Shown here: one piece after another, positions 30,701-38,695 of the stretch | Layout of the letters: the number at the start of each line of letters is the position of its first letter | How positions within the stretch are numbered: position 1 is the first letter of the stretch | Origin: DATGFK01 sp040007395 | GTDB taxonomy: Bacteria; Chloroflexota; Anaerolineae; Aggregatilineales; UBA2796 | Assembly: GCA_040007395.1 (NCBI GenBank) | Contig: JBDTVG010000281.1 | Location: 1 to 41,269 of the forward strand | DNA length: 41,269 nt | Direction of reading: 5' to 3' | The notes under the pieces: generated by a model | What the model was told of the DNA's origin: nothing | What the model saw: the letters and a program-made list of their open reading frames with translations, nothing else | Database searches by the model: none | Position numbers and translations under genes: made by a program

Positions 30701-31758
30701 ATTCAAATTCTACAAGTTCTATTGACAATCATGACAATCACGCTCAATCGGGCGCTTTAGTATCGATTGTGGTTCCCGTCTTTCACAATGCCGCTAGCCT
30801 ACCAGATTTACTGGCGAAGTTCCAAGACCTTGCCCGCCTCAATTCCAAAGATTTATTCGAGTTCGTTTTTGTGGACGATGGGTCGCGGGATAACTCGTTT
30901 GAGGTTCTCCAAAAATTAGCGTTGTCCGAATCGCGAGTGCGGATTGTCAAGCTCTCGCGAAACTTTGGCTCGAATGCTGCGTTGCTAGCGGGAATGGATC
31001 AGGCGCGGGGTAATGTCATCGCTGCCATTGCTGCCGATCTACAAGATCCGCCGGAATTGATTGATGAGATGCTGGCGAAATGGCGGCAGGGACATAAAGT
31101 TATTCTAGCCGCCCGCGAAAGCCGGGATGATCCGGGACTAACTGCCGTCGTCGCTGATGCGTTTTACGCGCTGTTTCGGCGTTTTGCGATTGCGTCAATG
31201 CCCAAACATGGCTTTGATTTTTTCCTGATTGATCGACAGGTTAGCGATTTGATTAAAGGCATTCAGGAGAGTAACGCCTATCTGATGGGCTTGATCTTGT
31301 GGCTTGGCTTCGATCCAGTAGTTATCTACTATCACCGGCGGGCGCGAGAAAAACGCTACGGGCATTCGATGTGGACGTTTGCCAAGAAGATCAAATATTT
31401 TGTGGACTCATTTGTGGCGTTTTCGTACCTGCCAGTACGTGCCGCTTCTTTATTGGGTATTGGGTTGAGCTTCGTAGGGTTAGCTTACGCTGTGGAAGTG
31501 ATTGTCGCACGGTTGTTTTTTAACATCCATGCCGAAGGGTGGGCTTCCATTATGGTGGTACTGCTCATAGTGTCTGGGGTGCAACTACTCATGATGGGCA
31601 TTCTGGGCGAATATGTATGGCGCAATCTCGATGAGACCCGCAGCCGTCCACGTTTTATTATCGAACGGACAATCGATTCGTGGGACTCGCGTGAAACACT
31701 GTCCGAACCTATTGTGACTCATGAACCCGTCACGAACCATGTTCAGCCAACCCTTTGA
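30697..31758 (+). CDS. Family-2 polyprenyl-phosphate glycosyltransferase (GtrB/DPM1-like)
   Basis: Transfers a sugar from a nucleotide donor to undecaprenyl (polyprenyl) phosphate at the inner membrane face. It is 353 aa. The GT-A domain (residues ~25-250) shows VSIVVPVFHNAASLPDLL, FVFVDDGSRDNSFEVL and KLSRNFGSNAALLAG, with the DxD-equivalent in AADLQDPPELI. Two transmembrane helices (~245-270 and ~280-305) close the fold as in GtrB, followed by a Thr/Pro-containing tail. The start overlaps the acyltransferase stop. Its polyprenyl-linked sugar would be the donor for the large membrane glycosyltransferases encoded downstream. Confidence 0.92.
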   Translation: MNSNSTSSIDNHDNHAQSGALVSIVVPVFHNAASLPDLLAKFQDLARLNSKDLFEFVFVDDGSRDNSFEVLQKLALSESRVRIVKLSRNFGSNAALLAGMDQARGNVIAAIAADLQDPPELIDEMLAKWRQGHKVILAARESRDDPGLTAVVADAFYALFRRFAIASMPKHGFDFFLIDRQVSDLIKGIQESNAYLMGLILWLGFDPVVIYYHRRAREKRYGHSMWTFAKKIKYFVDSFVAFSYLPVRAASLLGIGLSFVGLAYAVEVIVARLFFNIHAEGWASIMVVLLIVSGVQLLMMGILGEYVWRNLDETRSRPRFIIERTIDSWDSRETLSEPIVTHEPVTNHVQPTL

Positions 31759-31850
31759 TGGCTGATTGACATCTAGCAATGTAAGCGTTTCTACACAGTT
31801 CTCAACGATTTTGGATCAGTACCATTGGTCTATCCTAAATTGCCTGTCTG

Positions 31851-31876
31851 ACCCTGCTATGCTACAGTAGGGTTTT
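31851..31876 (+). terminator. Probable terminator of the four-gene sugar operon
   Basis: ACCCTGCT (31851-31858) pairs with AGTAGGGT (31866-31873) with one G-T; the loop is 7 nt. TTTTAATT follows. It lies 92 bp after the GT2 stop and 33 bp before the next ATG, so it could also attenuate the following gene. Confidence 0.55.
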
Positions 31877-31909
31877 AATTGCAGCTTTGAACATAAGCAT
31901 GGGGCACGA

Positions 31910-34282
31910 ATGTCAAAAAGCCGAGCGCCTTACCAACTGCAACCCTTGAGCATTCTCACTGTGCTTCTGGAGCTTGGGATTATTATCGCGTGTGGCTTCT
32001 ATTTCTCACGCGGAGTTCAGGATTGGCGGCCTAACGTGATGTTTGGCGGGCCAGATTACCCTTCTGCTATGCACCAGAGTTCATTCGTGTGGGCTGTCTT
32101 CCACAAAACAGGCGCAATTCCACTCTGGGACCCATTCATTGGCTATGGGGAGCCAATGTTTGAAAACTTGGCTTCCTCGGCCTTGAACCCGCTGTTGATG
32201 GTTCCGGTGCTGATCTTTGGCCCAGTGCAGGGCGGTAAAGTAGCCTTATTTTTCCATATCTTCCTGATGGGAGTCGGCGGCTGGTTGCTCGCTAGGGTAT
32301 TGCGGTTAAATTGGCCGGGGCGGATCATGTTAGGATTGCTCATCACAGGCAGCGGTAGCATCGTTGCCCAGTTTGGCGATGGCTTTATTCATCTGGCTTT
32401 CCCGCAAGTGTATATTCCGTATGCTTTCGCCGGATTGATCGGTACGCTGTATTTGCGCCGACGCTGGCCTATTGTGATGTTAGCCGTTGCCAGTGCGCTC
32501 ATGCCCTATTCGGGGGGCGAATGGTATGTCTTGCCCACGGCAATCATGGCGACGCTACTTTCTGGATTTGCTATTCTTAACTGGGAGCCGACCCAAAAAA
32601 CGTGGAATATTGATTGGCGAATGGTGAGGCGGCTTGTCGGGGCGACAGTCCTAACGGTAGGCTTAGTGGCAATTCGCTTTCTGTCGCTGCATCGGGAACT
32701 GGTCTTTCACCCGGCAAACTGGGCTGGGCCGAGCGCTGAATTTCTCGACATGCTCAAAACGTACTTCGTCCCCTATACCCCCAGACCAGACTACGGCGAC
32801 CTCTGGATTAATTATCATTATGTAGTTCCGATGGCTTTTGCCATATTCCTGTTGGTGCTACGAACAGTGCTGTACCGCCCTAGCGGTATAAATCGGGTAG
32901 GTGTGTGGCGCATCATCGTTCCCGCCCTTATCCTCATCTTGATTCTAACCATCTGGGCAATGGGTGACACTCCTTTTGTCGAGTGGCTGTATCAGACAAT
33001 CCCGTTTCTAGTGGATTGGAAAAACTCTGGGCGCATCGCGGCAGGGGCTAGTATTTGGGTAATTGCATTAGTGGCTATCTGGTTTGACGATGTGGTCTTT
33101 ATCCTGCTCCAAATGGTAAAAAGGATTCCACCTAAAACCAACCCACAAGACATGCTTACGCCCATTGTCAAACTGAAGCGTTTACTGCGTCTGCCACGTA
33201 TAGTGGCACAAGGTGCTGTGATCATCGTTTTGGGAGTGGGTCTTTTTGCTGCATTTGACGCGCTGTATAACTGGACACGGCTCGTCACTACCTATTACGT
33301 CAATCAGTATAACCCTGACGAATGGATCGGTTTGACCTACCTGCGTTCTCAGCATCCAAATGAGTTTCTGTCGGTACTCACACAAGGGTGGATCAACCAC
33401 TTTGGCTTTGTAGAGAATTTGGGACGCACGACGCACGGCGATGCAACGATCTTTACCAACGGGTTGCCATCAACTATTGGCCCCGACTGGATTATGAATT
33501 CATCGCCGGAATACAGTGTCGGTGCGAATCTGAACTATATAGGCTGGCTCAAGGATAACGGTTATACTCCAGTTCTCGGTGCGCCGCCTGAATCCTATAA
33601 TAAACAACCTACTGCGTGGTACTATGCCGATGGCGTGGACTATGCTTTTTGGGTTCCGCGTACTACATTGATTTCCCGCGACCCGAACAATGGCAAGGCA
33701 TTAATTCGATCCGAAACGCAGCCCGTAACCTACTTCCATCGGGTGGACAGTGTCTTGGTGCTCCCCGAAAACTACCCACCCGACTCGGTCATGGTCATCA
33801 ACGAAACGGCCTATCCGGGCTGGATTGTGACAGTAGATGGCAAAGAGGCGACCATCGAGTCAGTCGGTGGGCGATTGGCAGTAGCCCTGCCAGATAGAGC
33901 ATCGGGAACTGGCTCAACCGAAGTTCTTTTTACTTATCGTCCCCTGCCACTTTTCGCCGGGGCCGCGATTACCGTCCTAACGGCATTGATGTGCATTGTT
34001 TTTCTGCTTCGAGCCGATGAGCGCATCCCTGTCACTGTGCGTGATAATGTGACGGCAACGGCTAGCCGGGTGGCCAGTCGCGCTATGTATGTACTGGCAA
34101 CGCCGGGTTTGCTCGGTGAAGACCCCGATGCGCCAAAGGAACTACCTGCGCCAGAGACACCCCTGCTGCTGCCCTCCACAACGCCGCTACCTAACGGTCA
34201 AGAAAATGGGCAGAATGTCGCACACGAACCCGAACCGGTTATCCCTACTGAGATAAATGGCACGGATGAACCGCTGAACTAA
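31910..34282 (+). CDS. YfhO-like multi-spanning membrane protein
   Basis: A large polytopic protein of 790 aa with about 12-13 transmembrane helices (first at residues ~13-33; others to ~455). An extracytoplasmic C-terminal region with a beta-sandwich-like end (VMVINETAYPGWIVTVDGKEA, near 625) and a last helix (~680-700) follow, then a Pro-rich cytoplasmic tail of ~90 residues. The 'YPGW.V.VDG' pattern and the 'GAIPLWDPFIGYGEP' segment after the first helix are YfhO-family traits, also seen in the two tandem genes at 38696 and 40968. In other bacteria YfhO-type proteins act in lipid-linked sugar transfer outside the membrane. The same role here is inference from family and neighbours. Confidence 0.82.
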   Translation: MSKSRAPYQLQPLSILTVLLELGIIIACGFYFSRGVQDWRPNVMFGGPDYPSAMHQSSFVWAVFHKTGAIPLWDPFIGYGEPMFENLASSALNPLLMVPVLIFGPVQGGKVALFFHIFLMGVGGWLLARVLRLNWPGRIMLGLLITGSGSIVAQFGDGFIHLAFPQVYIPYAFAGLIGTLYLRRRWPIVMLAVASALMPYSGGEWYVLPTAIMATLLSGFAILNWEPTQKTWNIDWRMVRRLVGATVLTVGLVAIRFLSLHRELVFHPANWAGPSAEFLDMLKTYFVPYTPRPDYGDLWINYHYVVPMAFAIFLLVLRTVLYRPSGINRVGVWRIIVPALILILILTIWAMGDTPFVEWLYQTIPFLVDWKNSGRIAAGASIWVIALVAIWFDDVVFILLQMVKRIPPKTNPQDMLTPIVKLKRLLRLPRIVAQGAVIIVLGVGLFAAFDALYNWTRLVTTYYVNQYNPDEWIGLTYLRSQHPNEFLSVLTQGWINHFGFVENLGRTTHGDATIFTNGLPSTIGPDWIMNSSPEYSVGANLNYIGWLKDNGYTPVLGAPPESYNKQPTAWYYADGVDYAFWVPRTTLISRDPNNGKALIRSETQPVTYFHRVDSVLVLPENYPPDSVMVINETAYPGWIVTVDGKEATIESVGGRLAVALPDRASGTGSTEVLFTYRPLPLFAGAAITVLTALMCIVFLLRADERIPVTVRDNVTATASRVASRAMYVLATPGLLGEDPDAPKELPAPETPLLLPSTTPLPNGQENGQNVAHEPEPVIPTEINGTDEPLN

Positions 34283-34289
34283 AATCTGT

Positions 34290-34322
34290 AGGCTCCCTTG
34301 CTACGCAATAACAAGGGAGCCT
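34290..34322 (+). terminator. Intrinsic terminator after the YfhO-like gene
   Basis: AGGCTCCCTTG (34290-34300) and CAAGGGAGCCT (34312-34322) form a perfect 11-bp stem with an 11-nt loop. TGCTTCTTCTT follows, a pyrimidine-rich but broken T-run. It begins 7 bp after the stop. Confidence 0.85.
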
Positions 34323-34497
34323 TGCTTCTTCTTAAAGCCCAACACTTAATCCCGGCCACTTCCGATCCTCTGTCAGATTAGCGTTCGCTAAATGTTTTAA
34401 AATGCTTACTCAAGGCGGCAAGATGCGGTATGATGCAGCCTTTGATCGGAAGGGTAGCAAAACTCGACATGATCTACGCCTCGAATGAGCATACGTG

Positions 34498-36126
34498 ATG
34501 ATGCCTGAACCCGGAACCAGCACGCAGCGACGGATGCTGTACGTTGCCGTTTTTGCCAGCGGCATGACGACTCTTGCCGTTGAACTGTCGGCTTCGCGAC
34601 TGCTGGGGAACATCTTTGGCACGAGCAATCTGGTCTGGGCCAACATCATCGGCCTGATCCTGATCTATCTCACACTGGGTTATTTTATCGGCGGTCGGTT
34701 AGCGGATCGTTCCCCATATTATGTTACGCTCTATCGACTGATAGCATGGGGGGCATTCTTTAGTGGCCTTGTTCCGCTCATCGCCCGACCTGTTTTGAAT
34801 ATTGCTTCGCAGGCGGTTTTTGGCTTTCAGGCAGGCGTAGCCATTGGATCGTTTATCGCAGTCTTGATCCTGTTTTCGGTTCCAGTGACGCTGCTAGGTT
34901 GTGTCTCCCCCTTTGCCATCCGGTTGGCTTTGCGTGATGTTACCAACGCTGGACAAACCGCTGGACGGATGTATGCGATCTCGACATTGGGCAGCATTCT
35001 AGGGACTTTTGTTCCGGTGTTCTATCTGATCCCGGAAGCAGGGACTTCGCGCACATTCCTCTATTTTGCCGGATTGCTGATTATCGTGGCGCTGGTTGGG
35101 TTGGCACTACACAACCGCCGCGCCATGTGGCAATTGGCGTGGATGCCTGTATTACTATTGATTTTGGCACTGTTGACTCTGAACGGGCCACTGCGAGCGG
35201 CAGCCCCTAACACAACCCTGCTGTACGATAAAGACTCGGCCTACAACTATATTCAAGTGACCGAACTGCAAAAGCCGCTGGCCCGTTTACCTGTCGGTAC
35301 GCGGTTGTTGTTGCTGAACGAAGGCGAAGGCATTCATTCGGTTTGGAGTCCCGGCGCGACCTTCTACGGCGGGACATGGGATATGTTCATGGTTGCGCCA
35401 TTTTTCAACGCGCCGCCCTATATGCCACAGAACGTCAAGAGTCTGTGCATTGTTGGCTTGGCGGCGGGGACGATTGCCCACCAATATACCGCCGCCTTCG
35501 GAACCCAAGTGCAAATCGACGGCATCGAGATCGACCCAGAGATTGTCGAGGTAGGCCGCCGCTTCTTCGATATGAATCAGCCGAATCTGAATGTCATTAT
35601 TGAGGATGGACGATTAGCATTACACCAGTCCACCAAGCACTACGATGTGGTTGGCATTGATGCGTACCGAGTTCCCTATGTCCCTTGGAACCTGACTACC
35701 GTTGAATTCTTCCGCGACGTGCGCGATCATCTGAATCCGCAAGGGGTCGCCGTGATCAATGTCGGGCGCACCGTTAACATTGCTACCCACACACAGGATC
35801 GACGGTTGATCGAGGCGATGACGCATACCATGCAGCAGGTGTTCCCAGTCGTGCATACCATTGATGTCCCCAACTCGTTCAACACGATTCTGATTGCCAC
35901 CAACCAACTGACTGACGCGAAAAATTTGGCGACTAATCTTGCGGCGCTGCCTGCTAATTCATCACCGCTGCTGATCACGGCGCTGCAAACGGCAGTCAGT
36001 TCGATCAAGCCAACGGTTGCCTCGGATGTGCTGTTCACCGATGACCGTGCGCCCGTCGAAACGATCATCAATTCGATGGTGATTGATTACTTGTTGGGTT
36101 CCGACCCTAATCAGTTGACACACTAA
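34498..36126 (+). CDS. Membrane-fused spermidine-synthase-like protein
   Basis: A 542-aa fusion. Residues ~10-225 hold about seven transmembrane helices (for example FASGMTTLAVELSASRLLG and NIIGLILIYLTLGYFIGG). Residues ~245-530 form a spermidine-synthase-like Rossmann methyltransferase fold. LCIVGLAAGTIAHQY is the glycine-rich loop, IDGIEIDPEIVEVG holds the acidic cofactor residues, and YDVVGIDAYRVPYVP carries the catalytic-Asp position. The GGGTW-like region is FYGGTWDMF. Such membrane fusions are common in environmental bacteria and their substrate is not established. GTG 34495, ATG 34498 and ATG 34501 are all possible starts, and no good Shine-Dalgarno exists. It lies among glycan membrane proteins, 9 bp before the DUF1461 gene. 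Confidence 0.85.
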   Translation: MMPEPGTSTQRRMLYVAVFASGMTTLAVELSASRLLGNIFGTSNLVWANIIGLILIYLTLGYFIGGRLADRSPYYVTLYRLIAWGAFFSGLVPLIARPVLNIASQAVFGFQAGVAIGSFIAVLILFSVPVTLLGCVSPFAIRLALRDVTNAGQTAGRMYAISTLGSILGTFVPVFYLIPEAGTSRTFLYFAGLLIIVALVGLALHNRRAMWQLAWMPVLLLILALLTLNGPLRAAAPNTTLLYDKDSAYNYIQVTELQKPLARLPVGTRLLLLNEGEGIHSVWSPGATFYGGTWDMFMVAPFFNAPPYMPQNVKSLCIVGLAAGTIAHQYTAAFGTQVQIDGIEIDPEIVEVGRRFFDMNQPNLNVIIEDGRLALHQSTKHYDVVGIDAYRVPYVPWNLTTVEFFRDVRDHLNPQGVAVINVGRTVNIATHTQDRRLIEAMTHTMQQVFPVVHTIDVPNSFNTILIATNQLTDAKNLATNLAALPANSSPLLITALQTAVSSIKPTVASDVLFTDDRAPVETIINSMVIDYLLGSDPNQLTH

Positions 36127-36135
36127 AGGGAAGCT

Positions 36136-36843
36136 ATGTCCACGCGATCTCCCCTCATGGCTGGGCTTTCTATACTCATCACGCTGATGATCCCTGTGCT
36201 GCTGGTACTGATCAGTGTGCGACTGGTGATGACAGAGACTTACCTAAATCTCGAATATAACAAACCGGACTTTCCGCCTGATTCCTATGGCTTCAGCCTT
36301 GCAGATCGCTTGTACTACGCACCGTTCGCCGTGCAGTATTTGCTGGGGTCAGCCAACATCAGCTATCTTGGCAATCTCAAATTCGCCACAGGCGAAACGC
36401 TTTATACACAGCGTGAATTGCAACACATGGTCGATGTCAAAAATGTCTTTCAGGCAGCGCTCGGTGTTCTGGAGATTTTGTTAGTGCTGCTGATCGTAAT
36501 GTTGATCGTAATGTTGCGCCGTCCTGATGGGCATGACGCTGTGCGACGCGGTTTGTTTAGCGGCGGTCTACTGACACTGGTGATTCTCGTTGGATTGGTG
36601 CTGTTCGTGCTGATCAATTGGGACACATTCTTCACTGATTTTCACGATCTGTTTTTTGCGGAAGGGACATGGGTCTTTGATTATTCGGACAGCTTGATCC
36701 GGTTGTTCCCGATCCGCTTCTGGCAAGATGCCGTGCTGACCATTGGTGGGATGAGTACGGTTGGCGCAGTGTTGATCATGGTCGGCTGTTGGTGGTGGGC
36801 GCGTCGCGAAAGTAGCGTGAGTGCATATCACTATGCGCCGTAA
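36136..36843 (+). CDS. TIGR01906/DUF1461 integral membrane protein
   Basis: A 235-aa protein with four transmembrane helices: near the N-terminus (ILITLMIPVLLVLISVRLVM), two in the middle (~107-127, ~137-160) and one near the C-terminus (~205-225). Diagnostic segments are FATGETLYTQRELQHMVDVK between helices 1 and 2 and FHDLFFAEGTWVFDYSDSLI before the last helix, then RLFPIRFWQDA. The family is found in Firmicutes and Chloroflexota. In Firmicutes a member of this kind (Lit) works in lipoprotein intramolecular acyl transfer, but that is a relative and the role here is open. AGGGA lies before ATG 36136. The 3' end overlaps the following GT39 gene. Confidence 0.85.
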   Translation: MSTRSPLMAGLSILITLMIPVLLVLISVRLVMTETYLNLEYNKPDFPPDSYGFSLADRLYYAPFAVQYLLGSANISYLGNLKFATGETLYTQRELQHMVDVKNVFQAALGVLEILLVLLIVMLIVMLRRPDGHDAVRRGLFSGGLLTLVILVGLVLFVLINWDTFFTDFHDLFFAEGTWVFDYSDSLIRLFPIRFWQDAVLTIGGMSTVGAVLIMVGCWWWARRESSVSAYHYAP

Positions 36844-38677
36844 TGTACTGATTCCTATCGTCGCGCTGTTGCTGCTGGCTGCCGCCGTGCGGATTGTGAA
36901 TGTAAGCCATTGGCCTGTCTGGACAGACGAAGGCTGGAGTACATGGGCTGCCAGCGATCATCGCATAGAGGTGATCCTCGACAAGGTAGCCCAAGACCGC
37001 CACCCGCCATTGTATTTTCTGTCGCTCAGTGCGTGGTGGACTATCGCAGGCTATTCGCGGTTGGCGCTGCGCTTCCTCGCCATTGCAAGCGGCTTGCTAG
37101 CAGTAGCGGTTGTCTACCGCATCGGCTACGACTGGTTTGATCGGCGCACTGGAATCTATGCTGCACTGCTGTTAGCGATGCTAGATGTCGCAATTTACTA
37201 TTCGCAGGAGATCCGGCACTATGGCTGGTTGGTGCTGGCTGTCTCGCTGATGACCCTATTCTTTCTGCGCTACCTGCGCCGCCCCCGCACTACGCTATGG
37301 ATCGCGTATATGCTGAGTGTGGCGTTCATGTTTTACAGCCTGTATATCGGCGTGCTGGTGCTAGCAATACAGATCGTGATTGGGCTGTTGTTCTGGCGTG
37401 CCACATGGCGCGACAAAGCGAAACTCGCCTCAGCATGGATCGCTGCTGTGATCCTCTATATACCTTGGCTGGTCGTGCTTTCGCGGCAGCTATCTATTCT
37501 CACTGGAGGCATTGATGGCTATCCCACCAACCTTGCTACGCTCTTAACCGTCAGTCAAATCTTGTTCGGCGGGCAACTGGCTCTCACCGTTAGTCTATAT
37601 GTTCTCGGTTTGTGGCAAATTGCACAAAGACGTGATGGGTCGATCCGCTGGCTAGCTCAAATAACGATTGTGGCGTGCGGAGTCGGGTTGTTGGCGTTGA
37701 TGTTTATTGCTAACTTCTGGATTGGGATGCTTTCGGCGCGAACGCTGGTCTATCTTGTGCCGATGCTAGCCGTCATCTGCGGCTATGGGCTGAGTCTGCT
37801 GCCAACGCGAATACGCGGCGTACTGACGGTAATGATCATCGTGATTGCGCTGGCAACCACTGACTTTAGCCAACCCCGGCTGGAAAGTAATGCCATCGCT
37901 CAGGCGTTGGCGAAGGAATACACTCCCGGCGATCTCGTCGTTCTCGAAAATGGATGGGATGATAACGCCGTGCGCTATGAAGTAATGTTGGCCTTGCCCG
38001 ATGGCGAATCGGCGGAGATTATCCGCACCCTGCCTTGGGTCGATAATCGTGGCGATCCGAACGTGCCTGTCGTACCACAGATCGAAGCGTCTCTGAAAAC
38101 GCATCGGCGCGTGTGGGTCGTGAACTGGTTTCAACCGCCGCAGGTCATCCCGTTTTTGAACGCGGGCGGCGATGGCTTTTTGCACGCGCTCACCAGCGAA
38201 AGCTCAACCGGAGCGCAATATCGGTTGCTGTACAACGATCCAATGATGCGGGCGGTGTTGTTCGAGCAGCCTAATCTGAACGCACCAACCCATGACTTCG
38301 GCAACCTTTTGGCTTTACACGACGTATTGTTTTCGTCACACATAACGCCGGGAAGCGCCTTGCATGTCGATTTATGGTGGTCGGCACTCAAGCCACTACC
38401 ATTGGATTACTCGACAAGTGTGTTCCTGATGGACTCAAAAGGGACGCTGCTTGTCCAAGCCGATGGACCACCGGGCGATGTCCCAACCAGCCAGTGGATT
38501 CCTGATAAGCCGATGTTTGATCGCCACACCTTGACGATCCCGCCCGATTTCCCAACGGGCAGCTACAAGTTGGCGGTGCAGGTCTATTGGTATGGAGATC
38601 GCAAGCCGCTGCCTGTTAACGGTGCTGACACGCTCATTGTTGGCGAGATCACTATTCAGAACACGATCCAGAAATAG
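36833..38677 (+). CDS. GT39/ArnT-like membrane glycosyltransferase
   Basis: A 614-aa GT-C fold enzyme that uses polyprenyl-phosphate sugars as donors outside the membrane. After the first helix comes the catalytic loop WPVWTDEGWSTWAA with an acidic pair (DE), followed by RHPPLYFLSLSAWW and SRLALRFLAIASGLLAV. About 10 helices reach residue ~350. An extracytoplasmic domain (~360-614) ends in a beta-sandwich (residues ~490-605, with HVDLWWSALKPLPLDYSTSV). ATG 36833 overlaps the previous gene by 11 bp; an in-frame GTG at 36821 is the alternative. Family and fold are well supported; acceptor unknown. Confidence 0.87.
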   Translation: MRRNVLIPIVALLLLAAAVRIVNVSHWPVWTDEGWSTWAASDHRIEVILDKVAQDRHPPLYFLSLSAWWTIAGYSRLALRFLAIASGLLAVAVVYRIGYDWFDRRTGIYAALLLAMLDVAIYYSQEIRHYGWLVLAVSLMTLFFLRYLRRPRTTLWIAYMLSVAFMFYSLYIGVLVLAIQIVIGLLFWRATWRDKAKLASAWIAAVILYIPWLVVLSRQLSILTGGIDGYPTNLATLLTVSQILFGGQLALTVSLYVLGLWQIAQRRDGSIRWLAQITIVACGVGLLALMFIANFWIGMLSARTLVYLVPMLAVICGYGLSLLPTRIRGVLTVMIIVIALATTDFSQPRLESNAIAQALAKEYTPGDLVVLENGWDDNAVRYEVMLALPDGESAEIIRTLPWVDNRGDPNVPVVPQIEASLKTHRRVWVVNWFQPPQVIPFLNAGGDGFLHALTSESSTGAQYRLLYNDPMMRAVLFEQPNLNAPTHDFGNLLALHDVLFSSHITPGSALHVDLWWSALKPLPLDYSTSVFLMDSKGTLLVQADGPPGDVPTSQWIPDKPMFDRHTLTIPPDFPTGSYKLAVQVYWYGDRKPLPVNGADTLIVGEITIQNTIQK

Positions 38678-38695
38678 AGTCACAGGTACATTTCA

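Noticed and set aside
36821..36832. GTG at 36821 as the start of the GT39 gene
   Set aside because: It overlaps the DUF1461 gene more deeply and has no better Shine-Dalgarno than ATG 36833; kept only as an alternative.
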